64,000 nucleotides of DNA, taken from the NCBI GenBank assembly GCA_018222405.1, contig JAAFAI010000002.1, forward strand, positions 1 to 64,000. The letters run 5' to 3'. The first letter of the stretch is position 1; every line of letters begins with the position of its first letter. Both the position numbers and the translations under genes were made by a program. Positions 25,875-35,386 of the stretch are shown one piece after another. The DNA comes from Gammaproteobacteria bacterium. Its GTDB lineage: Bacteria; Pseudomonadota; Gammaproteobacteria; Enterobacterales; Alteromonadaceae. The notes beneath the pieces are model-generated. The model saw only the letters and a list, made by a program, of their open reading frames with translations, made no database searches and was not told where the DNA came from.

Positions 25875-27410
25875 TTACATCCAGGCGGGCTTTTTCACCT
25901 CGACTTCATACAATACCCTTTCAATCAGCGGTGAGGCAAAATCAGTGGCAACAAAGGGGACTTTGACTCTGCCACTGGCCAGCACAAAACCTAAGGTGCT
26001 GAGCCGCCTACGGCGCATAAACAGACTCTGTCTGACTTCAACCTGTTGCACCTTAGCCAACGGGAAGCACCAGTAGTCGATGCCAATAATACCTTTGCGA
26101 ACATAAATATAGCTAGCGTCGCTGGCAATTCCCCAGCGCTGCCAGTGAAGGTATGTCAGCGTGACCATAGCACTTAATATCAGCAGCGTCGGCAAAGCGC
26201 CTGTCGGGCCAAGTACCTTGAAGCTGACGAAACCTGCCAGGGCGGTCAGGGGCAGGATCCACAGTATTAACTGGCGCCAGAAGTAGCGTTTGTGAATTGG
26301 CTCAAAGTTCACATGCCGGGCCTGCTGCGCCGAGAAGACGTTGCTGGTTAGCTCATCCGATTCGGCTACCGTCACTGAGGGCACCAGCAGCTTATGAGTG
26401 GCCTTGAGCTCGTTAGGGTTGGTCCTGCCGGTGATATTTTGCTCAAAATAAAGGTTTACCCGGCCGAGTAGCCGGTCGAGCCAGTCTTGTTGCTGACGGG
26501 CAATCTGCACCCGCGAGCGTTTCATACTGACTTCCTGACGGTTCAGCAGACCACTCCTGCGGATGTATTTATCCCCTTGCCGGGTGAGGCGGTAGCCATA
26601 AAACATCAACACACTGCCCCCTATGGAAAAGAGCGCCATCAGGATCAGCAGTACAATGGCAATCAGTACGCTCATTACCCCTACATACCACAACGCCACT
26701 ACCTGCTCGCCAAGCCAGGCTTCCGCCTGAGGGCGCAGAGCATTCATCTGGCGAAAAATAAACCCGGAGATTTGTTCATAAAAAGGCGCCAGGGTGCCCA
26801 GCACAATCCACACCCGGTTATTGGTAATGCCATGCAAAATAAGGTCGCGAATGGAGCGTTCGTTAAGTAGCTGTTCGTCGGAGGTCGATGAGGCCGGTGA
26901 TTCCTCTGTAGTGGTTGCAGACTGCTGGCGATGTGCGCGCATTACCGTTTCTTTGACGAACCGGGCATACGCTGAGGTAACCCCGGCAAACAGAGCTTCC
27001 TGTTTAGCTGAGCCGGCGGTGTCCAGAGTGACGATACGTAAATCATTAAAGCGAAAATAAAAGGGCTGATCGAACTTCACATTCTGGATCCGCTCATAAG
27101 GCAAATCGGTAAAGGTTCGGTCGAGCACACCGGAACGGATGGCGATGCCTTTATCCGTTACCGTAAACTGAAAAAAGTAATACTTGAGCACCGACGAAAT
27201 AGCCCAGCCCGCGCCCATTGCCAGCAGCAACAGGGGGAAGTACTCAGAATCAATCAGTTTATGACCACCCACCACGTAGGCAGGAATAATGTAGATGGCA
27301 AAGCTAACCGACTGCCTTAATTGCAAAAACAGGAAATGTAAAACCGACCAGGGTGATAACCGCTGCCACTCGGCTGACGTGGTCTGCACAGACTCTGTTG
27401 AGCTTGTCAC
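25875..27410 (-). CDS. Bacterial PH-domain membrane protein, YdbT-like
   Basis: 511 aa with paired hydrophobic hairpins alternating with soluble bacterial PH (bPH2, DUF304) domains. DKGIAIRSGVLDRTFTDLPYERIQNVKFDQ is the first such domain; similar strands recur near 290 and 440. The family occurs as a YdbS/YdbT pair. The role is unknown, probably at the membrane. GTG start; it begins 2 bases after the stop of the YdbS-like gene, so the two are coupled. Confidence 0.88.
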   Translation of the reverse strand: MTSSTESVQTTSAEWQRLSPWSVLHFLFLQLRQSVSFAIYIIPAYVVGGHKLIDSEYFPLLLLAMGAGWAISSVLKYYFFQFTVTDKGIAIRSGVLDRTFTDLPYERIQNVKFDQPFYFRFNDLRIVTLDTAGSAKQEALFAGVTSAYARFVKETVMRAHRQQSATTTEESPASSTSDEQLLNERSIRDLILHGITNNRVWIVLGTLAPFYEQISGFIFRQMNALRPQAEAWLGEQVVALWYVGVMSVLIAIVLLILMALFSIGGSVLMFYGYRLTRQGDKYIRRSGLLNRQEVSMKRSRVQIARQQQDWLDRLLGRVNLYFEQNITGRTNPNELKATHKLLVPSVTVAESDELTSNVFSAQQARHVNFEPIHKRYFWRQLILWILPLTALAGFVSFKVLGPTGALPTLLILSAMVTLTYLHWQRWGIASDASYIYVRKGIIGIDYWCFPLAKVQQVEVRQSLFMRRRRLSTLGFVLASGRVKVPFVATDFASPLIERVLYEVEVKKPAWM

Positions 27411-27412
27411 GA

Positions 27413-27952
27413 CTAATCCCGGGTGAGATCTGAATGGTTTAACACAAACTGGCGCATTTTCTCGGCTGTCTCTTCGGGCAGTCCCGGAATAGCCAGCGTA
27501 TGGTCGCTGCCACCGGCAGAGTAGACTTTGAGTGTCGCCAGCCCGGCCAAACGCTCCAGAGGCCCCCGTTGAATATCAATATGCTGGATCCGTAACATGG
27601 GCTGACAGATGACCTTTTTAAAGATCAACCCTTTAAACAGCACGATGTCCTGCTCTCGCAGGGTGTAATAAATCAGCCGGTCGGCAAAGTAGTGGTAAGT
27701 AAATATCAGGCCGCCAAGCAGGGCAGTGATCGCACCAGCAACGCCTAAGGAAAATTCCAGTTTTACCGGCAGAGTAAACCAGGGCTGATAAGCCACAATC
27801 AGCAGTACCGTAAACACCAGCAGCGAAATAACTACCGTGACCATCAGGTTCAGTTTGCGGTAACCGGGTGAGATCGCTTCGCTTGGCAGTTCACCCAGAC
27901 AGGGCAGCTCCTGTGAATAAAGCGGGTTATTAGTGACTGACGGATGTTCCAT
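27413..27952 (-). CDS. Bacterial PH-domain membrane protein, YdbS-like
   Basis: 179 aa. Two membrane segments (about 34-53 and 65-85) are followed by one bPH2 domain with YYTLREQDIVLFKGLIFKKV and RIQHIDIQRGPLERLAGLATLKVYSAGG, the DUF304 signature. First gene of the pair with the larger YdbT-like protein. Confidence 0.9.
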   Translation of the reverse strand: MEHPSVTNNPLYSQELPCLGELPSEAISPGYRKLNLMVTVVISLLVFTVLLIVAYQPWFTLPVKLEFSLGVAGAITALLGGLIFTYHYFADRLIYYTLREQDIVLFKGLIFKKVICQPMLRIQHIDIQRGPLERLAGLATLKVYSAGGSDHTLAIPGLPEETAEKMRQFVLNHSDLTRD

Positions 27953-28038
27953 AGTAGTAACGTTACTTAACCGGGATTGACGTAGCCCTACTATACCACC
28001 GACGAAAAGCGGTGAAATATCCGTGCCGGGTTAAATTG

Positions 28039-28818
28039 TTACGGAGTTTGTCGCAGGGCGTTGAGACTGGCTTCAAAAGGCGCCGGGTAGTCGATTTCGC
28101 TGAGGATAGCCTCGCCGGGCAAACAATTCGCATCCACATGTTGCAGCAGATCCTCGCGCACTTCGCAAAACAGCACATCCAGGGCAAAACGATTATTGCC
28201 GTATAAGCCGCGATGCATCATCGACGCATCGAAAATCAGCAAGTCGCCGGCGTTTAATGGTATTTGCTGCCCACGGGGTAAATCGTGATAGGACTCGCGG
28301 CCATTGCGAGCCAGGCGGACGTCGAGTTCTTCCGGACTGTCCCATTGGTTGTGCGAACCGGGAATTAGCTCGATACCCGGTTCATCATAAAGCGCCAGGC
28401 GGTAATGCAATACACGAGTTGAGCCAAGCTGGGCCTGCTCCTCTTCGGGTGAGCAGAGATACTGGGTATCCCGGTGCCAGTAATTTTTCTGCTGCGGGTT
28501 ATGCGGGTCAAAAAATAACTGGGTATTCATAAATGCTGCACCATCGGGCAATAGTGGCTCAACGACTAAGGCCATTTTGGCCGAGCCAATAATGGTAAAC
28601 ATTGCGTGGAGGTCTTCGTCTGACATGCGCCCGGCATGGGTAAGGTAGGCTGAGTTAATCGCCCGTTGCCGGTAAAAGTTTTGATTTTCCTGCAGCCAGT
28701 GCTGGTGAAAGCGCGCGGTGATCCGGCGCAATTGCTTAAGTTCCTGTTGGTCAAGAAAAGCGGGCTGATACACGAAACCTAATTGTTCGTATTGCGTGGC
28801 GATATCTGCGCTGGCCAA
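28039..28818 (-). CDS. Phytanoyl-CoA dioxygenase-family Fe(II)/2-oxoglutarate oxygenase
   Basis: 259 aa. The iron facial triad is visible as HRD in NYWHRDTQYL and the distal His in MMHRGLYGNNRFALD, whose Arg binds 2-oxoglutarate; GSHNQWD supports the PhyH family. TTG start with AAGGAG at good distance. It begins 27 bases after the stop of the TPR-CHAT gene, so they are probably one transcript. The substrate is unknown. Confidence 0.88.
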   Translation of the reverse strand: MASADIATQYEQLGFVYQPAFLDQQELKQLRRITARFHQHWLQENQNFYRQRAINSAYLTHAGRMSDEDLHAMFTIIGSAKMALVVEPLLPDGAAFMNTQLFFDPHNPQQKNYWHRDTQYLCSPEEEQAQLGSTRVLHYRLALYDEPGIELIPGSHNQWDSPEELDVRLARNGRESYHDLPRGQQIPLNAGDLLIFDASMMHRGLYGNNRFALDVLFCEVREDLLQHVDANCLPGEAILSEIDYPAPFEASLNALRQTP

Positions 28819-28845
28819 GGCCGAAAACTCCTTTTTAGCGGCGGC

Positions 28846-31290
28846 TTATTGGCCGCCGGTTAGTTGAAACGCGGCCCAGTAAAAGGGATGCGGGTAAAGC
28901 GCGCGGGTATCATGCTGCGCGGCTGCCAGGGCTGAACTCGGTGTCTCAGACTGCAAATAGGTGTAAAAGCGGCTCATCAGATAGGTGGTGGCTTCATCTG
29001 GCACCTGCCAGAGGCTACTGACAATACCGTTGGCTCCGGCAAACAGAAAACCCCGGTTTAAGCCCACCACATCATCTCCGGCAGAGATATCGCCCAGGCC
29101 CGTTTCGCAGGCCGACAGTACCACCAGGTTGGCATTAAGGTTTAAATCATAGATTTCAGGCACGGTTAGCAGGCCATCGTTGGCAGCATCGGCAGCCAGA
29201 AACAGCCGCGACTGCAAGGGCGCATCAGGATTAAACACACCATGGGAGGCAAGATGGATAATCTGAAAACTCGCCGACTGTTGTTTTAATAAACTTTCAG
29301 ACGCTTGAGTGCGACTGTAAATCTGACTTTGTGGCCAGAGTTCACTGATCTGCTGTGCTTCGCGCTGAGCGCCGGGCAAATCCAACTCCGGCGCGTTTAA
29401 ATCCGGGTTAGCCAGGGCCAGCAACTGCTCGCCGGCCACCTTCTCATCGACAAACTGCAATACCGAGGCTGCGGGTAAAAGACGCAAACCAAACTGCTCA
29501 CTGAGCAGGCGACCATCAGGGGCGGTAAGAATGGTAAACGGCAGATAATGAAGCGCGCCATGAGGCACAACCGTGAGCGTTCCGGCAGCGCTGAGTTTAT
29601 TGGCGACCGGGGCAATTAAATGGCCGTAAAGCTGCGCCGCCTCTTTCTGCCAGGCATCGCTGTCAGCCTGGTTAATAGCACTCCTTAGTGACGTAATAGT
29701 CTTTTCAAGTGCCGGTAATGGCTGAGAATGCACGGCAAGGGATGAGGCCGTGACCACAAAAGTAAATAACTCGGGCTGCCGCCCCTGACTGAAAAAATAC
29801 AGCAGCAGGGTTTCCTGCTTGCCTAACCGGTTTTGTATCGAGGTCAGCGATGGCGGTGATACGGTGAGCAGGGATGCGAGCTGCGGCGTATGTTGTTCTA
29901 TGGCTTTTAATTGCACGGCAATACCGCGTGTGGCTTCGTTGGTGATGCCGCTATTGTTCACTAGTGCTTGTTGTTCGATAGCTTGTAAAGACGCAAGAGC
30001 CTGTTCGGTGGCGGGCGGTAACTGGCTGCCAAAACGCTGTTTGGTGGCGAGTAAATCCACCAGGGCGCGGGCCTTGGCACGTTCCACATAATCGTAGGCC
30101 TCGCTAAAGCGTTGCGTTTTTACCAGTAACGACACCATATCACCGTATACGGCCTGCTTGTCGTTAACAAAACCAATGCGTCCGGCTTCGGTATCCATAC
30201 TTTTGCGCTGTCGTTCAATAATCTCAATTGCCTGTTTGTAATAATCGATAGCCTGACGGTTATTGCCCTGTAAATCGGCAATGCGGCCCAGGCCATAAAT
30301 AGCCTGCCAGTATACGGTGCCGAAACCTTTTACTTTAGGCTCGTTAATGATGGCCTGATAACCTTCCTGTGCCGCGGCGAGGCGGCCGGTTTCAAGCTCT
30401 GCCTGATGGCGCATAAAGCGCGGTTCAAACTCAGCGGTAAAATTCAGAGCGGTTTTATAATCGGTATCGCCGTAGGCATCTACCATGGCGGCATACATTA
30501 TCGGGCCAATCACATCGAGGGCGGTCGTCAGGCCGTCGAGAAATTCATACATGGCGTTTTTCTCGATGATGGAAGCCTGATAGGCCTTCTCAAAATCGCC
30601 AAGGGTTAGATAGATCCGGCCCAGCCACAGCGCTTTAGCCTGGGGCAATCGCCACTGTGCTGCGTTGGTTGATGAGGCGTCTATGGCGGCGATCTCACTG
30701 GCATAACGGCCGGCCAGTTCAGGCTCGTTGTTGCGGGCAGCCATCAAGCCCAGAGTACCAAGTGCCAGCACCTGATGTTTCAGGCGGTAGATATTGCTAT
30801 AGCCACTTTCGTCGTAGCCGGCAATTTGCGGGTATCTGTCGGCATAGTCGGTGCTGGTGACCGCCAGCGGGTAGGCGTAGGAGGTAGTCAGGTTGTAAAG
30901 TGAGTTGGCAAGCCGATCGGTGTTCTTTACATCGCCTCTGGCCATCGCCGCTTCGAGCTTTAGTTCGGTGAGCATACCCTCACCAAATGCGCCGGGGGCA
31001 ATAAACTGCGTATCAAACCAGCCCTGTACCATATACAGTAAGGTGTTATCGGCGTTTTCAAAGCGCTTGTCGAGTTCGTTAAAGCAGCCGTCAATGGGTG
31101 TAAATACCCGGCTTTTCACAAAGCCCTGACAATAAGCCCACAGCTCATTGGTGGGCAGTGATAACAGTTCCGGCGTTTGCTGTCCCTCATCGGCCAGGGC
31201 TTTATAATCCCCGCTTAAGGTCGAGCGGGTAACATTGGAGGTACACCCGGTAACAAATACTGCGATAGCAAGGAGTAAAATACGACGCAC
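28846..31290 (-). CDS. Lipoprotein with TPR region and C-terminal CHAT protease-like domain
   Basis: 814 aa from a GTG at 31290, chosen because AAGAAGG lies 8 bases upstream and the protein then begins RRILLLAIAVFVTGC, a compact lipoprotein signal. A TTG at 31320 would add ten residues. The middle is helical with tetratricopeptide repeats, the clearest at WQAIYGLGRIADLQGNNRQA. The C-terminal third is a CHAT domain, a caspase-like clan CD peptidase fold: His683 in LASHG and Cys728 in LSACETG form the expected dyad, followed by GANGIVSSLWQVPD. CHAT proteins include separase-like and Craspase-type proteases. A lipid-anchored envelope CHAT protein is unusual. Its activity and substrate are unknown. 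Confidence 0.88.
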   Translation of the reverse strand: MRRILLLAIAVFVTGCTSNVTRSTLSGDYKALADEGQQTPELLSLPTNELWAYCQGFVKSRVFTPIDGCFNELDKRFENADNTLLYMVQGWFDTQFIAPGAFGEGMLTELKLEAAMARGDVKNTDRLANSLYNLTTSYAYPLAVTSTDYADRYPQIAGYDESGYSNIYRLKHQVLALGTLGLMAARNNEPELAGRYASEIAAIDASSTNAAQWRLPQAKALWLGRIYLTLGDFEKAYQASIIEKNAMYEFLDGLTTALDVIGPIMYAAMVDAYGDTDYKTALNFTAEFEPRFMRHQAELETGRLAAAQEGYQAIINEPKVKGFGTVYWQAIYGLGRIADLQGNNRQAIDYYKQAIEIIERQRKSMDTEAGRIGFVNDKQAVYGDMVSLLVKTQRFSEAYDYVERAKARALVDLLATKQRFGSQLPPATEQALASLQAIEQQALVNNSGITNEATRGIAVQLKAIEQHTPQLASLLTVSPPSLTSIQNRLGKQETLLLYFFSQGRQPELFTFVVTASSLAVHSQPLPALEKTITSLRSAINQADSDAWQKEAAQLYGHLIAPVANKLSAAGTLTVVPHGALHYLPFTILTAPDGRLLSEQFGLRLLPAASVLQFVDEKVAGEQLLALANPDLNAPELDLPGAQREAQQISELWPQSQIYSRTQASESLLKQQSASFQIIHLASHGVFNPDAPLQSRLFLAADAANDGLLTVPEIYDLNLNANLVVLSACETGLGDISAGDDVVGLNRGFLFAGANGIVSSLWQVPDEATTYLMSRFYTYLQSETPSSALAAAQHDTRALYPHPFYWAAFQLTGGQ

Positions 31291-31425
31291 GGCAATCACC
31301 TTCTTCAGCCTGTCTGTCAAATTTAGTCATAAACCCGGCGACAGTAAACCCACTACTGGCAGATTGCGTATACAAAGCGAAGTGTATTTACTGGTTGGCG
31401 GCGGTCAGAACGCCGCTGACAATAG

Positions 31426-31454
31426 TTGATGTATTTACTCAGGTATTAGATAAT
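31426..31454 (+). promoter_or_regulatory. Promoter of erpA
   Basis: A -35 box TTGATG (31426-31431) and a -10 box GATAAT (31449-31454) with 17-base spacing lie 47 bases upstream of the erpA start. Confidence 0.55.
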
Positions 31455-31500
31455 AGCGCGATTAATTGCCGAGTGTTGTCGGCCCAGGATTGAGGTGAAT

Positions 31501-31845
31501 ATGTCAGTAGAAATGGCGTTACCCATTGATTTTTCAGACGCGGCTGCATTGAAAGTTCGCGAATTGGTGGAAGAAGAAGAAAATCCGAACCTGAAACTGC
31601 GGGTCTATGTTACCGGCGGCGGTTGTTCGGGATTTCAGTACGGTTTTACTTTCGATGAGAAAGTGAACGAAGGCGATATGGCCATCGAAAAGAACGAGGT
31701 CACTCTGGTGGTCGATCCAATGAGCCTGCAGTACCTGGTGGGCGGCACGGTTGATTACGTGGATGGCCTTGAGGGCTCGCGGTTCCTGGTGAATAACCCG
31801 AATGCTACCACCACCTGCGGCTGCGGAGCCAGCTTCAGCGTTTAA
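31501..31845 (+). CDS. erpA: Iron-sulfur cluster insertion protein ErpA
   Basis: 114 aa, matching E. coli ErpA almost block for block: [37 protein letters not shown] and [11 protein letters not shown]. The cluster ligands are Cys42, Cys106 and Cys108. It is an A-type carrier that delivers Fe-S clusters to apo-proteins such as IspG/IspH. The ATG at 31501 is preceded by GAGG; an upstream GTG is less likely. Confidence 0.97.
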   Translation: MSVEMALPIDFSDAAALKVRELVEEEENPNLKLRVYVTGGGCSGFQYGFTFDEKVNEGDMAIEKNEVTLVVDPMSLQYLVGGTVDYVDGLEGSRFLVNNPNATTTCGCGASFSV

Positions 31846-31854
31846 TGATTATTT

Positions 31855-31878
31855 AAAGCAGCCTCAGGGCTGCTTTTT
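31855..31878 (+). terminator. Rho-independent terminator of erpA
   Basis: AAAGCAGCC and GGGCTGCTTTTT pair across a 3-base loop and end in five T residues, directly after erpA. Confidence 0.85.
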
Positions 31879-31912
31879 ACTTTATGGCTTCTTTAGTACA
31901 GGGAATAACTCT

Positions 31913-32485
31913 ATGAAACTTTATGGCTCTACCACGTCGCCCTATGTTCGTCGCATTCGCTTATTTTTATCCGGTAAAGACTATGAGTTTATCAACATGG
32001 ATATCTTTGCGGGGCCGGGCCGCGAACTGTTGAGAGCCAAGAATCCGGCCCTGAAAGTACCAATGCTGGAAGACGGCGAGTTAATCATTTATGACTCCAG
32101 AGTAGTGTTTCGTTATCTGAGCGAAAAGTTCGCGCTGGCCCCTTTAAGCTGGCTGGAAGAAAATCGTCTGACCCTGATTGATGCGGCCAACGATACGTTT
32201 GTGCAATTGATGATGCTTAAGCGGTCCGACATTGCCAACCAGCCGGAAAAGCTGTTTTTCAAGCTTAATAACGAACGGGTCGACACCTTGCTGACGACGC
32301 TTAACGGCGAAGTAGAGGCAGGTCATTTCTCACAATGGGATTATCCGGCAATCTGCCTGTTCTGTTTACTAGATTGGGTAACCTTCAGAGAATTAGCCAG
32401 CTTCGATGCTTATCCTGCGCTACAGGATTTTTGGCAACAGCAGCACACACAGGCCGATATCGCCACAACCGATCCGCGGGTTTAA
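31913..32485 (+). CDS. Glutathione S-transferase family protein
   Basis: 190 aa. The N-terminal thioredoxin fold MKLYGSTTSPYVRRIRLFL with VPMLEDGELIIYDSRVVFRYL is the GST domain; the C-terminal half is all-helical. The active-site segment STTSPYV keeps Ser rather than Cys. The start follows the terminator of erpA; the longer frame reaches into erpA and is rejected. The stop overlaps that of the convergent dehydrogenase by four bases. Confidence 0.9.
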   Translation: MKLYGSTTSPYVRRIRLFLSGKDYEFINMDIFAGPGRELLRAKNPALKVPMLEDGELIIYDSRVVFRYLSEKFALAPLSWLEENRLTLIDAANDTFVQLMMLKRSDIANQPEKLFFKLNNERVDTLLTTLNGEVEAGHFSQWDYPAICLFCLLDWVTFRELASFDAYPALQDFWQQQHTQADIATTDPRV

Positions 32486-33444
32486 TACCCCCGGTCGAAG
32501 TCGAAAAGGTAGATGAGCGGGGCGTTTTCAAGAAACCGAATCAGGTTGCCTTTAAAAATTACCGCCACGTCCTGCTCTCTGGAAATAGCCGCCGTATGCT
32601 GGGTGACGTAAGCATTGGGCAATGTCCAGTAAGGATGATCGTCGGCTAAAGGTTCGTCTACAAACACGTCGAGCACCGCTGCGCGCAGCTGCTTTGTAGA
32701 AAGCGCCTGGATCAGGGCGGCATCGTCTACCACCACACCTCTTCCGGCGTTTATCAGAATACTGTGCGGCGCCATGGCTGCTAAAAATTCCGCGTCGATG
32801 AAATGGCGGGTCGCGGGTGTGTCTGGCAGCAGGCTCAGCACAAAGTCACAGGCGGCGGCAAATTCCAGTTTGTTATCGGGGGTAAACATCTGTGTGTAGT
32901 CGGCTGTGGCGCTGCCACGTCGATTAAGCCCCACCACTTTCATACCAAATACCATTGCCACATCCACCAGGCTCGCGGCAATGTCACCGGCCCCGGCGAT
33001 ACCCAGGGTTTTTCCTGCCAGGACGTCGAACTCCGGCGGCTGCCATTTATTCGCCGGTGCCTGTCCCGCCAGGGCAAAGCCTTCAATATTGCGCGCAAAA
33101 TACAACAAATAGGAAAACACGTATTCGCGCATTTGCTGATCGAATATCCCCTTTACTCCGGTGAGCTGATAATCCCGTTTGCCAGCGCGTAATAACGGCG
33201 CATTACCGGCAAAAGTGGATTGCAGCCAGCATAATTGCGGGCATTGGATAACGACCCGGGCCAGCAAATCGGGATCGCCCAGCGCCAGTTGGACATGCTG
33301 GCAATCAAACTGTTCAGGCTGATCGGTGGCAACCGACAAGCGGACGTTATCTGGCAACAGTGGTGCAAGAAGCTCTGAGTAAACCTGGTAGTCGCGGCTT
33401 AAGATGCTGAATTGCCAGGTGGCAGATGACGTAGAAGTGGCCAT
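32482..33444 (-). CDS. D-2-hydroxyacid dehydrogenase
   Basis: 320 aa. Rossmann motif LGIAGAGDIAASLVDVAMVFGMKVVGLNRR, and the catalytic triad Arg in NAGRG, Glu in DEPL and His in TQHTAA. The family interconverts 2-oxo acids with D-2-hydroxyacids using NAD(P)H; GhrA-like glyoxylate or pyruvate reduction is possible. The gene is divergent from the PLP enzyme across 102 bases, and the two may share a regulator. Confidence 0.9.
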   Translation of the reverse strand: MATSTSSATWQFSILSRDYQVYSELLAPLLPDNVRLSVATDQPEQFDCQHVQLALGDPDLLARVVIQCPQLCWLQSTFAGNAPLLRAGKRDYQLTGVKGIFDQQMREYVFSYLLYFARNIEGFALAGQAPANKWQPPEFDVLAGKTLGIAGAGDIAASLVDVAMVFGMKVVGLNRRGSATADYTQMFTPDNKLEFAAACDFVLSLLPDTPATRHFIDAEFLAAMAPHSILINAGRGVVVDDAALIQALSTKQLRAAVLDVFVDEPLADDHPYWTLPNAYVTQHTAAISREQDVAVIFKGNLIRFLENAPLIYLFDFDRGY

Positions 33445-33546
33445 AAGTAAAGAAAAGTTTCCTTTTTGTGATTTTTATGTGAATTATATTCCTTAATTTT
33501 GTTTTAAATCCGAATTATATTCAGTTTAAAGCAAAAAGGAACTCAT

Positions 33547-35328
33547 ATGAAATCAAACCAATCGTTATCCGTGGAGACCTGTCGTCCACTGTCGCCCCGC
33601 CGTCATACCAGCGACGCTAACTCGGTAGAGCAACTGGTAGAGGAACAACTGGCGCATTTTAACATTCGTCCTGATACCGCTTACGGTCAGGCGCTGGCTG
33701 ATACGGCACGACATCTGTATGGTGCGCAGCAGGGTGTCCAGCAACTCTGGCAGGTTACACGAGATACCCTTGAAAGGTTAGATCAAACCGACAAGCTGAG
33801 CTATTTCAATGCTAAAAAGTTCCTGTCGTTTCAGATAGCTAAAGTACTTGATACCCTGCAAAACCCTTTTCGGCAGACCTGGCAAAGTCTGAATAAATCC
33901 GCGCCACAACACTATCCTATTTTTGACAACGTGCCGGCGCTGTTCTCGGCGACACCTGCGGTGGTGAAAACCGCAACTTATGTATATGCCTGCACGGAGT
34001 GGATAGAAGATGCCTTTGAAGGTAAAGAATCAACGCATCAGATATACAGCCGGTTAATGAATCCGACCAATATCTCACTGGCCAATGCCATTGTGGATCT
34101 GGAGGCCGGCGATCAGGGTGGCGCTTATCTGGCCTGGAACTTCAACTCCGGTATGGCGGCTATTGATGCGCTGTTATCAAACGTACTGAGCCACGGTGAT
34201 ATTCTGATTGTGTCACGCAATGTGTATGGTGGTGTGTATCAGTTGCTACATGATTTCTTCGCCCGCGAGAACCGCTTAAACGTGACACTGGCCTGGTTCG
34301 ACGGCTATACCGCAGATGAATTTGCCGATCATCTTGCCCAGGTTCAACAGCAGTATGCTGATAAGCTGGCAGCCGGTAGTCGTTTGCATGTGTATATTGA
34401 ATCGCCTTGCAACCCCCATGGTCTGGTGCTGGATGTGCCGGGTATCTGTAAACTGGCCCATGCACAGCAGCTGCTGGTAATGCTTGATTCCACGCTGGCT
34501 ACGCCGGTGCTGCATAAGCCCCTGCAACATGCCGATAAACAATGCCGGCCGGACTATGTGGTGCATAGTTATACCAAGGATATCTGTGGTACCGGCACCA
34601 CTACAGCAGGCGTAGTCATTGGCGAAAATCACCGTATGTTCCAACCCAAAGGCACCCGCTGTGAGGGCGTCGACTGGTCGCAAACCCTGTTCTGGGACGT
34701 GTATTACATTAAGGGCGCATTCCTTGATTCAGAAAAGGCTTTTGATGTGCTGACCGGCATGAAAACGCTCACTCAACGGATGCTAACCAAGGTAATAAAC
34801 ACCCAGGTATTTACCCATTTCCTCGACTCCCATCCACAGATTAAAGTAAACAGCCATGCCCTGAGTCACCACGAAAATGCCGGCCTGCGCGAACAGCTAC
34901 ACAGCCATGGCTGGCCTTGCGCGCTGTTTACGGCTGAGCTCGATCTGCCGGAACTCGACCGGGTGCAATTTGCGCGCTTCTTTGATTCGCTGGAACCGGC
35001 GTTTGGCCACCAGATAAGTATTGGACAGACTAACACGTTGATCCTGTGCCCGGCGCTAACCTCACATTCTGAAATGAGTCGGGCTGAGCAGCAAAGGGCC
35101 GGTATAGCGCTAACCACCATGCGTATTGCTATGGGCTGTGACTGTGTTAAATCACTCATTGCGCATTTTGTGCTGGCACTAAAGCAGGCGATCGATCCGA
35201 TTTATCCCGGGTTTAGTGATGGCTTTATGGCGGCGGCGCGACTGGACGAATTACACCAGCGCGTGGCGGCAGACGTTCACGCTCAATATTACGGCTCGCA
35301 ACCGACACTGGTAGACATGCTGAAGTAA
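33547..35328 (+). CDS. Cys/Met-metabolism PLP enzyme with long N-terminal extension
   Basis: 593 aa, about 200 longer than a typical cystathionine gamma-synthase or methionine gamma-lyase. The catalytic part begins near residue 160: IYSRLMNPT (Tyr167, Arg169, phosphate site), MLDSTLATP (Asp314) and HSYTKDICGTG with the PLP Lys344. Residues 1-150 are mostly helical and not part of the standard fold. The enzyme acts on sulfur amino acids or related C-S/C-C substrates, but the exact reaction cannot be read from the sequence. AAGGA precedes the ATG. A D-2-hydroxyacid dehydrogenase diverges from it and could reduce its 2-oxo acid product; that is inference. Confidence 0.85.
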   Translation: MKSNQSLSVETCRPLSPRRHTSDANSVEQLVEEQLAHFNIRPDTAYGQALADTARHLYGAQQGVQQLWQVTRDTLERLDQTDKLSYFNAKKFLSFQIAKVLDTLQNPFRQTWQSLNKSAPQHYPIFDNVPALFSATPAVVKTATYVYACTEWIEDAFEGKESTHQIYSRLMNPTNISLANAIVDLEAGDQGGAYLAWNFNSGMAAIDALLSNVLSHGDILIVSRNVYGGVYQLLHDFFARENRLNVTLAWFDGYTADEFADHLAQVQQQYADKLAAGSRLHVYIESPCNPHGLVLDVPGICKLAHAQQLLVMLDSTLATPVLHKPLQHADKQCRPDYVVHSYTKDICGTGTTTAGVVIGENHRMFQPKGTRCEGVDWSQTLFWDVYYIKGAFLDSEKAFDVLTGMKTLTQRMLTKVINTQVFTHFLDSHPQIKVNSHALSHHENAGLREQLHSHGWPCALFTAELDLPELDRVQFARFFDSLEPAFGHQISIGQTNTLILCPALTSHSEMSRAEQQRAGIALTTMRIAMGCDCVKSLIAHFVLALKQAIDPIYPGFSDGFMAAARLDELHQRVAADVHAQYYGSQPTLVDMLK

Positions 35329-35346
35329 TTTCCGAGAAAAGAAAAC

Positions 35347-35366
35347 GGGGTATCGGCAGATACCCC
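35347..35366 (-). terminator. Terminator between convergent PLP-enzyme and OYE genes
   Basis: GGGGTATC and GATACCCC pair across a 4-base loop. On the minus strand GTTTTCTTTTC follows, which fits termination of the OYE gene. It may work both ways. Confidence 0.75.
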
Positions 35367-35386
35367 ATTGATACTTAATTGCCAGG

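Noticed and set aside
34160..34683. Minus-strand frames inside the PLP-enzyme gene, up to 135 codons
   Set aside because: Antisense shadows of a gene with clear catalytic motifs on the plus strand.
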